From positions 52,501 through 116,500 of the forward strand of contig QVRM01004808.1 of NCBI GenBank assembly GCA_003439945.1: a stretch of DNA of 64,000 nucleotides, read 5' to 3'. The notes beneath the pieces are model-generated. The model saw nothing but the letters and a program-made list of their open reading frames with translations. It was not told where the DNA came from and ran no database searches. This stretch comes from Dermanyssus gallinae. Lineage: Eukaryota > Arthropoda > Arachnida > Mesostigmata > Dermanyssidae. Both the position numbers and the translations under genes were made by a program. Every line of letters starts with the position of its first letter. Position 1 is the stretch's first letter. Positions 27,257-37,800 of this stretch are shown one piece after another.

Positions 27257-27434
27257 ATAAACGCCCACCAGTAAATGGCAAAAACTGATATCTCAACAGA
27301 AGCTCAAGCGAGGGGGGAGCGTTTGTTCATAGAGTTGACGACGACTGCAATCACAATCGTAACAGCACAACAACGGCAAAGTAATAATTGTGGCATTCAT
27401 AATCATTGTTATAGTTCAGGGCGAGCGTAAATAC

Positions 27435-27636
27435 CTGTAGCTTGACGGTCGGCGCTTCAGGAACGAGAAGGATGTTGCCCAGTAGAACGGGTTCTCCCGT
27501 CGAAGCGACGTTGAGCAGGTGATGGTGGCCCGTCGAGCCGTTGACACTCACAACGCGGATTTTGCTCTCGGGCTGGAGACACGAAACCGACTGGACTGTC
27601 GGAGGACTCGATGCGGACACCACCGCATCGACGATG
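27435..27636 (-). CDS. C2H2 zinc-finger protein, exon 5
   Basis: Bounded by acceptor TACGACAG (AG 27638-27637) in phase 2 and donor CTACAG/GTATTT in phase 0. It reads IVDAVVSASSPPTVQSVSC and later SKIRVVSVNGS, LLNVASTGEPVLLGNILLV and KLQ. It is hydrophobic and Ser/Val-rich with no recognised fold. The codon usage is GC-ending, as in the neighbouring exons. Confidence 0.85.
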
Positions 27637-28232
27637 CTGTCGTAAGATTCACACATTCACTCATTACTCACGTTGTACATACATAAACAGCCTGCCGTGC
27701 ATAAACCAACAACAGCAACAGCAATAAAAATACCAACAACAACAACAACAACGACAATAAAAATATCGACAACAACAAGTACAACCCTAACAACAACTAT
27801 AGGCAACACCAACAGCAATAACAACAACACCAACATCAATATCAATTACGCACTCGCACAAGGTCGCCGATCATGATCTTGATCAGGTCTTAATCAGATC
27901 TATTGGAAAATTAGAGTTGCATAAATAGCGCATCTCGTTTGCATCTAGATGGCCGAGCTCTTCACCAGCTTGGTCAAATGAACGACGACTCAAAGCATTG
28001 AAAATCATAATTGGCAAAGGCGTTCTCTACAGGCATTTTTCTCTAGACGCTTCTTCATAACACTCTATTCACTAATCCCATTCCATTGTTTGACTCATCT
28101 TTTGATGCCATAAGATCAAATACCGACTGAAAAATCACATTTATTAATCGGCTATCTAAGTTTTTGTTGACTGCTTCCGGCGCTGCTGCTGCAAACAAGA
28201 TCCAAAACTCGCAAATATACATCGAGGATTTA

Positions 28233-28234
<2 letters not shown>

Positions 28235-28263
<29 letters not shown>
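28235..28263. repeat. (TA)n microsatellite in intron 4
   Basis: A pure alternating TA tract of about 29 bp in the 1046-bp intron between exons 4 and 5 of the zinc-finger gene. Confidence 0.95.
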
Positions 28264-28267
<4 letters not shown>

Positions 28268-28682
28268 ATGTTTAAGTTCGCCCAACAGACTGTAAGGTCT
28301 AGTGCAACTTGGGAAACGAGGGGCGAAAATGTCTCCTTTTGAAGTGAGAGCGAAATGACCAAAATATGTTGCATCGAACTTTTATCCTGACATATAGTCA
28401 CTAAATCTGCAATTTCGCGAGGGTACCAGTCAACCTATCAAAACGCCAACATATCATACATGCGTGTTTGGAAGAGAAGAGTTTGCATCGGTTGAGTTTC
28501 ATTGTACGTAAGTTCAAGACAGAAGACAACTCTTCACTCCTCTTTTTGGAAAACATTTTCGCCGCTCGTTTCATTGGATCAAAGTTCTTTTTTCGCCGGG
28601 TTGTTCTAGATAGACATCAACGTTTGTTGGACGAATTATGAAAGGCTCTATATATAATCACACCCTATGCACCCCCACATAC

Positions 28683-29173
28683 TTGACAGTGGGCGGCTGG
28701 GGTTGACTGGGGTGGGCGGCACTCGTGATAGAGGTGAGCGCGATTGAGGGCGACGTCGCGCTGGCATTTACGGATTGCTGTTGTTGTTGTTGTTGTTGCT
28801 GCTGCTGCAGCTGTGTTTGCGTCTGGGGGTCGTTCGTTGTTGCTGTCGATGATGATGATGATGATAATGATGATGTTGTTGTCGTCGTTGTCGTTGCGGC
28901 CACCGCCGCCGTTGCTGTCGAAATTGTTGTTGCTGTTGCCGTTGTTGCTATTGTTGCTGTCCTCTGCTGCATCTGTAGAATTGGCCCCGAGGTCACGTTG
29001 TGCGGTGGCCCAACGGCTCCGTGTGGGCCTCCCGCCGTCGGTGGCTCGAGGGTCGTCGAGCTGACCTCGGCAACGTCTATGGCAGCTTCAGCAGACGAGG
29101 AACACCTCACCGGCACTTGACGGTCGCCGCCTGGCGAGGCAGCTTCCGTCAAATTGGTGCTAGTGCAGTCAAT
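28683..29173 (-). CDS. C2H2 zinc-finger protein, exon 4 (Ser/Thr/Gln-rich)
   Basis: Acceptor CCTTTAACTCTCAG (AG 29175-29174), phase 0, has a good pyrimidine tract, helped by an upstream (CT)n run near 29206-29227. The donor AA/GTATGT at 28682 is near consensus, phase 2. The product is low complexity: long Ala/Thr and Thr/Ser runs, a stretch of 11 Gln, and Pro-rich segments (PSQPQPPTV). Such composition is common in insect and mite transcription-factor activation regions. The antisense frames are also open because of the repeats. Confidence 0.85.
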
Positions 29174-30080
29174 CTGAGAGTTAAAGGAAGAACAACCAAG
29201 GAATAGAGAGAGAGAGAGAGAGAGAGAAATAGAGTTAGCAGGAGATAATGTCAGAAAAAATCGCATGGATTCGGTTTGTGAGTAATATTACCACGAGCGA
29301 ATTAAAAACGCCGCCATGTCGCGTTTTGTTCATAAAATTCCCAAAACTGGTTGCTCAACAAATGACACCTCGAAGACGAGATGTCTACCAAAACAATTAG
29401 AAATTAGTCACGGTATAGAATCATAGGAATGAAGCCGCAGGAAAGATCCCCTTGTTCAAATCTGTGACCACCGAGAAATTAACCATAACTATCTAACCAA
29501 ACTGAAATTGCTGGCATTAGCTTGATGAGGTATCTTTAAGGATACTTCCGTTATCAGCTACTGCATTCGCGCTTCATGGACGACATGTCTTAGTATGTTG
29601 AAACATAAAAATTGTTAGAGTATTGGCACCAAAAAGCTGTCGTTCTCAACTTATATCATTTGGACTCGTAAACGACTTGCTAGCTTTCTGCGTGAGTCCT
29701 GACAATAAGTGGATTAGACCTATTTCCAATTATGGAAAACACATATTTAAAATGTATATATTTATATCAAATTAAAAAAAATATATATAACTAAATAAAA
29801 CTTCAAAAACGCCCGCCAACGAATGACGAACGCTTGATGTCGAGGGATCCACCAAGCCAATAGAACATCAGCTTCTGTGAAAGGGTGCGCTACCTGCCTG
29901 CACTGGCTCTACCTCGTCAGACGCCAAGGAAATCACCTCTTATTCAACTCCGTGGTTACCCGCAAATTAAGAATAAGCATAAGATCACGCTAAAGTTGCT
30001 TTTCTCTATATTTACTACGTCGGTATTATTTAGCAAATCATTCTTACTGCCTCTCTCTCCTTCTCTCTGCCTCTGGTTAC

Positions 30081-30769
30081 CTGTTGTTCGCATTTCGGGT
30101 CAACGTGGCCGCTGGTAATCACCACCTGCTGCTGCTGTTGTTGCTGTTGAGACTGCTGCTGCTGCTGCTGTTGGTGGTGATGATGATTATTATTATGATG
30201 GTGATGATGGTTATGGTTATGATGATTTGGCGACTGCGCACCCACGTGGACGCCCGGCGCTAACTGGGGTTGAGGTTGGCTTTGGGGCAACGGTGACGCC
30301 GCCTGGCCGTTCTGCTGCAGGTGGCTGTGATGGCTGTGCAGAAGCTGAACCTGCACCTGTCGTTTCGACTTCTCCAGATACAGCTGGCCATCGTTGAGGT
30401 ACTCGGACGCGGCACGCTCATCTTCGTCCATCTCGCCGCTGCCACCACCGGCGCCTCCGCCACCACCATTTCCTACCCCACTGCCGCCGCCGCTGCTGTT
30501 GCTGCTGCCTCCATTGACCTGAACGTCACCCCCGACCGAACCAGCAACACCGTTGCCTCCGGCGTTGGGGGCACCAGCACTGGCACTGGCGCCCGATGCG
30601 CTCACGCCAACCGTCGCGGCAAGAGCTGCTGCAGCGGCAGATGTCGTTTCGCCTGCATGGCCGGTCGACACCTGCATTTGTACGGTGGTGGCCACAGTGC
30701 CATGAGGTCCCGCTTGAGCTTGCAGCTGCGCCAGGAGCAGATCTTCGGGATCGTACTCGCCTGATGTGC
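30081..30769 (-). CDS. C2H2 zinc-finger protein, exon 3 (Gly/Ser, His and Gln tracts)
   Basis: The longest exon (689 bp). Acceptor TTCACCTGCAG (AG 30771-30770) in phase 1 and donor CAACAG/GTAACC in phase 0. It starts TSGEYDPEDLLLAQLQAQ, an acidic/leucine segment, continues through Ala- and Gly/Ser-rich tracts, an acidic MDEDERAASEYLNDGQLYLE block, QVQVQLLHSHHSHLQQ, then His/Asn and Gln runs and ends PKCEQQ. The ordered parts may be interaction motifs; the homopolymer parts are probably disordered. Confidence 0.87.
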
Positions 30770-31099
30770 CTGCAGGTGAATGAGTCGTACGTTCATCAGT
30801 GACAACATTTCAATTTGTAAACGCACTGTTTATTATACATATATGTATGGATATTGTTGTGTCTGGCCACGCTCAGGTAGACACACGACTGTCGGGGCTA
30901 GGCGCCGTGTGCTGGCGAACGTGCAGTGGAGAGGCTAAATACGAGCAGGTACGAGAAACGTTCAAAAGATTCGACAGAAGCGTCTACTTGGAACGAGACG
31001 GATCAACCACAATCTTGCACGGCTCCTTCCTAATACCCACGGGGCTCGGGCGGAAAAAAGACGCTTGCTCATGAAGTAGGAGAGTCAGTGGCACAGTTC

Positions 31100-31749
31100 G
31101 GTTCACCCGTGTGGCTACAGTATAACTCCGGCTCGCGCTAGCCGTGGTCTGGTGTCAGGTAATTAGTATCGCTTTGGGAAGCCTGACCACAAAGTTGACA
31201 AGTGCCCTCATATTAAATCGACGTGCAGTTTGTGCGGAAAACCGGACATTTAATGGTCGTCTGTCATCCAAGGCAACCCAGTGGTAATCTACCTATTAGC
31301 TCAAAAAATAAGAACGGATCGTTCGCCGTACAAGTTCAGCCAGCATTAAAGAAGACCTCAAGTACGAAACTCGCCAGGCCAGTCTATACAATCCGAATAA
31401 ATCCGAAATCCGACATCGACCCGGTCTCGTGACGGTCGACATCGAAGGTGCTGATGCTACAATGGAAGTGGACAGCGTCTGTAAAGCCACTGTAAGGCCA
31501 TTCTCTCGTCTTTTCGGCAATTTTGCCGAAGTTCATAAATATGAGCCAGACATTCACTTCAAAGTGGCCAATCGCACCGAGGTGAAACCACACTCTTTCG
31601 TAGAAATTCAAGTAAAGTATCACAGAATTACTCGATTATTGCGGCTATACCTAGTTAACGACCCCCAGTGTCCGGTGTTATTCGGTCGCGATTGGATGAA
31701 GGCGCTGGGCTTTAGGCCCTTTAGACGCAGCTCAAAGTTCACCGAGTGA
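31100..31749 (+). mobile_element. Ty3/gypsy LTR-retrotransposon fragment (gag knuckles and protease)
   Basis: Near 31167 a gag-like segment reads YRFGKPDHK..KCPH..STCSLCGKP, then after a frameshift GHLMVVCHP: two CCHC zinc knuckles with the first Cys pair lost. From 31429 a 106-codon stretch has VDIEGADATMEVDS (protease active-site region, normally D-S/T-G-A, here D-S-V) and ends CPVLFGRDWMKALGF, the typical end of a Ty3/gypsy aspartic protease. Reverse transcriptase and LTRs are not seen. It is a broken fragment on the + strand in intron 2 of the zinc-finger gene. Confidence 0.7.
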
Positions 31750-31944
31750 AAAGCAAAGTTAGTGATATGCAAACCTTAAGCTGACTGCGCCAGCGATTGG
31801 AGCATTACCGACAATACATGCACTCACAGTTTAATGCACTTCGTCAACGTCTCAGATATCAGTCTTCAAAAGCTACGGAGTATATCACCGTATCTTTATT
31901 CCTCGGCCGACAAATTCGTAATCGCACATCTCAACTAAAACTTA

Positions 31945-32018
31945 CCTATGTACTCGACTAGCCTAAGTTCAATTGACTAAGTCAATAAGTAAGTGTATAC
32001 AGTTCAACTACATATTAG
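31945..32018. repeat. Interspersed repeat, copy 2 (about 75 bp)
   Basis: Matches 25317-25390 on the same strand, from TATGTACTCGACTAGCCTAAG to TACATATTAG, with scattered substitutions and small gaps. Confidence 0.65.
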
Positions 32019-32035
32019 ACATATAATGTTTTTTA

Positions 32036-32037
<2 letters not shown>

Positions 32038-32088
<51 letters not shown>
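32038..32088. repeat. (TA)n microsatellite
   Basis: A pure TA tract of about 50 bp directly before the left end of the mariner relic, in intron 2 of the zinc-finger gene. Confidence 0.95.
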
Positions 32089-32091
<3 letters not shown>

Positions 32092-32096
32092 CACAT

Positions 32097-33180
32097 TAGA
32101 TTAGACAGAAAGTAATTCGAATTTTGGATATGTCTTAAAGATGCTGTTGTTTGCAAAGCAGTTATCTGTCAAAATGCAAATCACTGTAGAATGTACGAGA
32201 GCTTCGTAAAGTGATCTCATTCGTTGCGGGCGGCTATTTTGTAGAAGTTCAAGAAAAGCCTGATTGATGCAGAAATTTTCCGAGAAACTTGGCGCGTATT
32301 CGGCGAGGACAGCATTTCAAAGACTTTAATTCAAGGCTACAATTGGTTTGCGCGAAACTGTGAATCAGAATCCCCCAGTGAGTCGCTTCCGCGCTCATGG
32401 TTTGTGCCAAAGTTGAACCAACAGGTACCTCATGATCTCATCTAGCAAAATTATCTTCTTGGCTTGCGGCAAAACAACAGGGATCGAACCTGTTACCTGT
32501 GACAAAACGGGGTCTTTTTTGACAATATGAAATCTAGAAGATGCTTTTGAGCTTCAAGCCAGCCTTCCTAGAAGACGCCAAAGAGACTAACCCATTCACG
32601 CGAGATTTTGCTCGGTGTTTAGTGGGGTAGGCATAACAAGGTCTACCACAAGTTTCTTCCTAGTGGCCAGACGATAGATACGGGCGTCTACTGTAATCAG
32701 TTCGACCGCGTGTTTGCCGCCTTTCATAGGAAGAGACACAGTTTCGTGAAAAGGAAAGACGTTACCTTCCACCAAGACAACGCACGGCAATTGTACTCAT
32801 CCGACATCGCACCGTCGGACCATCTATTCAGATTTCTGCAGAACTATAGCGCAAGGAAGTAAACTCGAGTTCGCCAAAAGCAGGAAAAACGCGCGTGGAG
32901 ACATTCCCCGAGATCCAGAAACCAGAATTGTTTGCCACGAGCAAGCGGTCCTTTTTGAGCGTAATAGACCATCCAGAACGGGCTTTATCCAGAAGGCGTA
33001 AGTTAGGTCTGGCACAGAGATGGAGAAGGGTTGGGCTTTACAATGGAGATTACTTCTGGAGTGAATACGGTCGGTTAAATCGTTAATTTTTTGGATTGAT
33101 TCTGAAGTTGAAAATTTATTTTTTTCTGTCCAGTCATATATATATATATATATATAGATTGCCACCGAATTACTTTTAAA
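32097..33180 (+). pseudogene. Old mariner transposase relic
   Basis: N-terminal remnants near 32265 read DAEIFRETWRVFGEDSISK and GYNWF, like the mariner DNA-binding region. From 32622 to 32863 one open stretch carries YHKFLPSGQTIDTGVYCNQF, VTFHQDNAR (second catalytic Asp) and SDIAPSDHLFRFLQN (third catalytic region), but the two Asp are only 15 residues apart instead of 35, so part of the core is deleted. Near 33015 LAQRWRRV...NGDYF is the usual C-terminal end. AAAGTAATTCG near 32110 and its complement near 33165 could be inverted-repeat remnants. HQDNAR and APSD(H)LFR point to a lineage different from the copy at 33.4-34.6 kb. Confidence 0.7.
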
Positions 33181-33380
33181 ATATTTTCCTACGTAAAAGC
33201 GTTCTTCTTCGCGAAAGAAAGCGCCTTACAAATGCGAGACGGAGACAAACATACTTTAGTGTGCCGCGTTTGCATTATGGTAGTTTAAATTGACACATCT
33301 AAAAAACTTGCAAAAATGGGCACGAGTCGCGCCGCACCTGAATCGAACCCGTCACTTTAACACAAGGAATTCCCGGCTAA

Positions 33381-34599
33381 CATGTCGTACGAAACGTATC
33401 GCGACTTTTGAATTTTCGCGGGTTACGTATATTCGAATTTCGATTTTTTGTGGCGTTATGTTGGTACTCATGTCTCTCACTTATGCCGACAAGCTCGGCC
33501 ATTTTGAATGTTCACTTAATTGTTGACAGCTGCTTTGCTTGCACGTGTTTTGGATCGTCTTCGATTTTTACCTATTCAAAAAAATGGATCAAAGAACCTG
33601 TATCAAATTTTGTGTGAAAAACGAAATTAAGTGCGCGGATGCATTCCGAATGTTGACTGTGGCATACGGAGAAGCTACCTTGGACCGAAGCAACGTTTAT
33701 CGGTGGTACAAAATGTTCTCAGAAGGCCGAGAAGATGTGAACGACGAAGAGCGTGCCGGACGCCCGAGCACTTCAACAACAGACGAAAAAATTAATGAAG
33801 TGGAGAAAATGGTATTGGCCAATCGTCGAATCACCGTTAGAGAAGTTGCTGAGGACCAAAAACAGCATCGCAATGAACATTGCTAATGAGATGTTGGACT
33901 CTGTCCGCGACGACCCACATTTGCTCCAGAGGGTCATAACTGGTGACGAATCGTGGGTTTATGGTTATGACGTGGAAACCAAAGCTCAATCATCTCAATG
34001 GAAGCTGCCGCACGAACCAAGACCGAAAAAAGCGCGCCAAGTTCGGTCGAATGTGAAAGTTTTGCTGACAGTTTTCTTCGATTGCAGGGGCGTGGTGCAT
34101 CATGAGTTCTTGCCACAGGGTAGAACGGTCAATAAGGAATATTACCTGCAAGTTATGCGCAATTTGCGCGAAGCAATCCGCCAGAAACGCCCGGATTTGT
34201 GGAAGAACAAAAATTGGCTTTTGCGCCACGATAACGCCCCTGCTCACACATCGTTGCTTGTGCGCGAGTTTTTGGCCAAAAGCAACACACTAATGATGCC
34301 GCAGCCACCGTATTCCCCAGATCTGGCCCCCTGTGACTTTTTCTTGTTCCCTAAACTGAAGAGGCCCATGAAAGGACGACGTTACGCTACGCTTGACGAG
34401 ATAAAGACGGCATCGAAGGAGGAGCTGAACAAGATAAAAAAAAATGGTTTTTTGAAGTGCTTCGAAGATTGGAAAAACCGTTGGCACAAGTGTATAATAT
34501 CTCATGGGGATTACTTTGAAGGGGACAAAATAGATATTCATAAATAAATGAATAATTTTTGAAAAAACACAAAAGTCGCGATACGTTTTGAACACACGG
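33381..34599 (+). mobile_element. Mariner transposon with both terminal inverted repeats
   Basis: The left end (33381-33410) and right end (34570-34599) are inverted repeats of about 30 bp that share AACGTATCGCGACTTTTG; a TA follows the right end. The full element is 1.22 kb and contains one transposase gene in + orientation. It lies in intron 2 of the zinc-finger gene, opposite to its transcription. Confidence 0.88.
33584..34547 (+). pseudogene. Mariner transposase (DD34D), broken by deletion and frameshift
   Basis: The N-terminal part from 33584 reads MDQRTCIKFCVKNEIK, a helix-turn-helix and SNVYRWYKMFSEGRE, then GRPSTSTTDEKI and ITVREVAED. After AED about 30-35 residues of the usual linker and second half of the DNA-binding region are missing, and one extra base shifts the frame at about 33871. 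The second part carries VITGDESWVYGYD (first Asp), RHDNAPAHTS (second), PPYSPDLAPCDFFLFPKLK (third, 34 residues after the second) and ends with a stop at 34547. Catalytic residues are all present, so inactivation is recent relative to the other mariner relics in the window. Confidence 0.9.
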
Positions 34600-34682
34600 T
34601 ATATAGGCCAAGCCTAGAATTCGACCAGTACAATTGACACCCGTGGTTCCGAGATTGAACGGCAGACATCTCACTCACTCAC

Positions 34683-34986
34683 CGGCATTACCATCGAGAG
34701 CCAGATTGTTTCGATGCTCGTTGTGGTGGGACGCCGAGTGCTGCAGCGTGCTCAGGGCGACATCTTTGCTCGTTTCGTGAAGCAGCGGCGAGGCATCGAA
34801 GGAGTCCATCACCTCAGCGACATCGTTGACGTCCGATACCTCATCGCCATCCGGCCCGCCGGGACCGCCTGCCGCCGGGCCGAAGTCGCCGGCCGCATCG
34901 GCGCCGGCCGGCGACACGGCACATGACTCCGTCTTGATAAACTGCACCTCTTCATTTAGCGCCAGGAAGTCAATCACCTGGTTGTC
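34683..34986 (-). CDS. C2H2 zinc-finger protein, exon 2 (acidic, SUMO-like motif)
   Basis: Donor GCCG/GTGAGTGAG at 34682 is strong, phase 1, and joins exactly to exon 3. The acceptor is either GGTTACAG (exon from 34986) or, nine codons upstream, AACGCTAG (exon from 35013); both keep phase 0. The product starts DNQVIDFLALNEEVQFIKTE; FIKTE is a psi-K-x-E SUMO-like motif. It continues through Ala/Gly/Pro sequence to an acidic block (GDEVSDVNDVAEVMDSFD), then HETSKDVALSTLQHSASHH. The acidic block could be an activation domain; this is inference. Confidence 0.85.
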
Positions 34987-35287
34987 CTGTAACCGACCCA
35001 CCAACGATGACTTCTAGCGTTAACGTAGGACGCAAAGCTTCGTCATAGACGCGGGAGAGCATGGTGGAGACGGGGAAATGTGGACTAAACATCACTCCGG
35101 CTAACGATCAGGCACATTCGTACATAGCATAAATGTAACTGTTGATTCAACCGACTACAGTTTTGTGTGTGTGTGTATATATGACAAGTGTATTTTGTGA
35201 GTGTGTATGTGTGTATACACCAAGTATATATGCGACAACAAGTGTGTTTTGTGTGTGTATGTGTATATTCAATGTGTGTGTATATAC

Positions 35288-35450
35288 ATGTTAAGATATC
35301 AGGGTTTCCCCAACAGTCCTCGCTGGCAGCATGGCCGCTGACTCTCAGCGGTGTAGTTTATCATCTAATTTCAATGAGCATCGCTCAAAGAAAATTCTAT
35401 CAACAACAGGGATCGAACCGGCGACACCCCGGTGGATGACAACCGATATA
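35288..35450 (-). mobile_element. tRNA-derived SINE, family 2, head-truncated copy
   Basis: On the - strand: TCATCCACCGGGGTGTCGCC, box B GGTTCGATCCC, TGTTGTTGATAGAATT, GAGCGATGCTC, CACCGCTGAGAGTCAGCGG. The same order occurs at 43160-43320 on the + strand. The box A part of the head is absent, replaced by a (TA)n tract at 35452-35504. It lies in intron 1 of the zinc-finger gene. Confidence 0.8.
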
Positions 35451-35458
35451 TAAATATA

Positions 35459-35504
<46 letters not shown>

Positions 35505-35508
<4 letters not shown>

Positions 35509-36265
35509 CTATGAAATTTGACGCGCCGCCCTCCTGGCGGGCGAGTGGTTGACTTAGCGGATCCAACAAATTCTCCGTCGAGTCATAGGCGCCATTTTTT
35601 TCAGTTAAAACCGTTAGCGCTGTGGCAGCTAGAGATAAAAGCCCGCGAGCCATGCAAACATGCCGATAGACACTCTGCGCAGAAGATCTGCGAACGTAAC
35701 TTGAAGACCTAGTGATCGAGCCGTAACTGTAGATAAAGATCTGTCAAGACCAGTACGACTGAGAGATGCCAAAGACCTCAGCTATATGAGGTAACGTTGG
35801 TACCATGTAAACATTTTAGGAAAGAAGTGCTCTGCAGGTAACGATTGTGTGAATACTTGAAGAGAAGGCAAACGATTATAAAATGAGTCTCAATATAATT
35901 AAGACAATGATGTATAAAGCCGATATATCATATCTTTTGTGATCAAGCACGTTATGTAAGCACGTTATGTAATACGATAATGCATTATCGAATTACTGTG
36001 CAAGCTTCCCGTGGCTGCAGAACAAGTATTCCCGACGTGCGCAATTAGGAATCGGATAGCATTCAAACCTCACATCGACAATATGTATGTATCTTCTTGC
36101 GACGTGTCATGCTGCTACAAACAAAATTGCGAGCGCAACTTGGCCACTGTGGTAACATATTAAACGAAATTGCGCTTTTTTTAGTAGTATCGATAAACTC
36201 AGCATTTAAGACTTGGAAAGCTTGGCAGCTTATGTGAAAACGGGCCCAAATTGCGAATAGTATAG
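35505..36265. repeat. Tandem duplication, unit 1 (761 bp)
   Basis: Starts TTTGCTATGAAATTTGACGCG and ends GCGAATAGTATAGT. The unit is repeated at 36285-36885. It includes about 160 bp near 35815-35990 that unit 2 lacks. A short - strand open frame with LTVLTEKNGAYDSTE is present in both units, but nothing shows that it is expressed. Confidence 0.9.
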
Positions 36266-36284
36266 TGGCTGTGTTACGTATGTA

Positions 36285-36885
36285 TTTGCTATGAAATTCG
36301 ACGCGCCGCTCTCCTGGCGGGCGAGTGGTTGACTTAGCGGATCCAACAAGCTCTCCGTCGAGTCATAGGCGCCATTTTTTTCAGTTAAAACCGTTAGCGC
36401 TGTGGGAGCTAGAGATAGAAGCCCGCGAGCCATGTAAACAAGCCGATAGATACTCTGCGCAGAAGGTCTGCGAACGTACATTGGAGACCTGGTGATCGAG
36501 CCGTAACTGTAGATAAAGATCTGTCAAGACCAGTACGACTGAGAGATGCCAAAGACCTCAGCTATATGAGGTGACGTTGATGTCATGTAAACGAAATTCA
36601 TTACGAAAAACTGTGCAAGCTTCCCGTGGCTGCAGAACAAGTATTCCCGACGTGCGCAATTAGGAATCGCAAAGCATTCAAATCTCACATCGACAATATG
36701 TATGTATTTTCTTGCGACGTGTCATGCTGCTACAACCAAAATTGCGAGCGCAACTTGGCCACTGTGGTAACATATTAAACGAAATTGCGCTTTTTTTTGT
36801 ATCGATAAACTCAGCGTTTAAAACTTAAGACTTGGAAAACTTAACAGCTTATGTGAAAACGGGCTCAAAATTCGAATAGTATAGT
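36285..36885. repeat. Tandem duplication, unit 2 (601 bp)
   Basis: Same sequence as unit 1 with a few percent substitutions and an internal deletion around 36590-36605. The start-to-start distance is 780 bp. The duplication is in intron 1 of the zinc-finger gene. Confidence 0.9.
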
Positions 36886-37157
36886 TTACTGGGCAGAGCG
36901 GTATTTCCTTGTGCTTAAGGGGCTGTACATTAATCTGCCTAATCTATCAGGTTAAGCTTTAATGCGGTAAAGCTAAAGTAGTAATCCTGTCTGTTTTGAT
37001 CGAGCAAAAACTTCTTCTAGAAGGGCTGCGTAAGGGGACCGTGTCTTAATGTCATGCTTTTTTAAAAATTAAAGCTATCGCGTTGTAGGGTGCCGCAGCT
37101 TAGAATATCGGTCGGAGCAGATATAGAAGAACATTGGGGGTGTTTGTGTGATTACTG

Positions 37158-37189
<32 letters not shown>

Positions 37190-37192
<3 letters not shown>

Positions 37193-37762
37193 TCCCTGAA
37201 AAAAATATAGGGCCACTCATTTTTGCCACATTTCACGCATTTATTATAACCGACCGTGTAAAATCATAATGATACATGCTCACAGAGTAACAGCAGATAC
37301 TTCCATCGACATTTGGGGTATCGGGTTACCTTTAAACACGAAATTTCGACATTTGGCACAGCTACACCGCGAACAAATTATTAAGTCACCACCAAGATGC
37401 ATGTCTTAGCGAGTGAATTGAGTGGAATAACGACGCTTGTCATTTCACGACTCGACGGAAACGAAAGCAGACCTCCTACTAGATCTTTTTCTGTACTGAA
37501 ACGATGGAGTTGGGTCGGCGTCTCACGAGTGACGAAAAGACCCAAACCAAGACATGCATCTTGATGGTGACTTTAAATTTGTTCGCGGTGTAGCTGTGCC
37601 AAATGTAGAAATCTCGTGGTTCAAGGTAATCGGAGACCCAAATGTCGATGGAAATCTCCGCTGTTACTCTGTGACTATGTATAACTATGATCTTTACACG
37701 ATTGGTTATAATAAATGCGTGAAATGTGGCAAAAATGAGTGGCCCTATATTTTTGTCAGGGA

Positions 37763-37765
<3 letters not shown>
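37190..37765. mobile_element. 576-bp palindromic MITE in a (TA)n tract
   Basis: The ends CAGTCCCTGAAAAAAATATA and the inverted copy TATATTTTTGTCAGGGACTG are near-perfect. Homology continues inward for about 217 bp on each side (to about 37406 and from about 37548), leaving a unique centre of about 140 bp. TA flanks on both sides and CAGT ends fit a Tc1/mariner-type non-autonomous element. No transposase is encoded. The surrounding (TA)n tracts are at 37161-37189 and 37766-37796. It lies in intron 1 of the zinc-finger gene. Confidence 0.93.
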
Positions 37766-37800
<35 letters not shown>

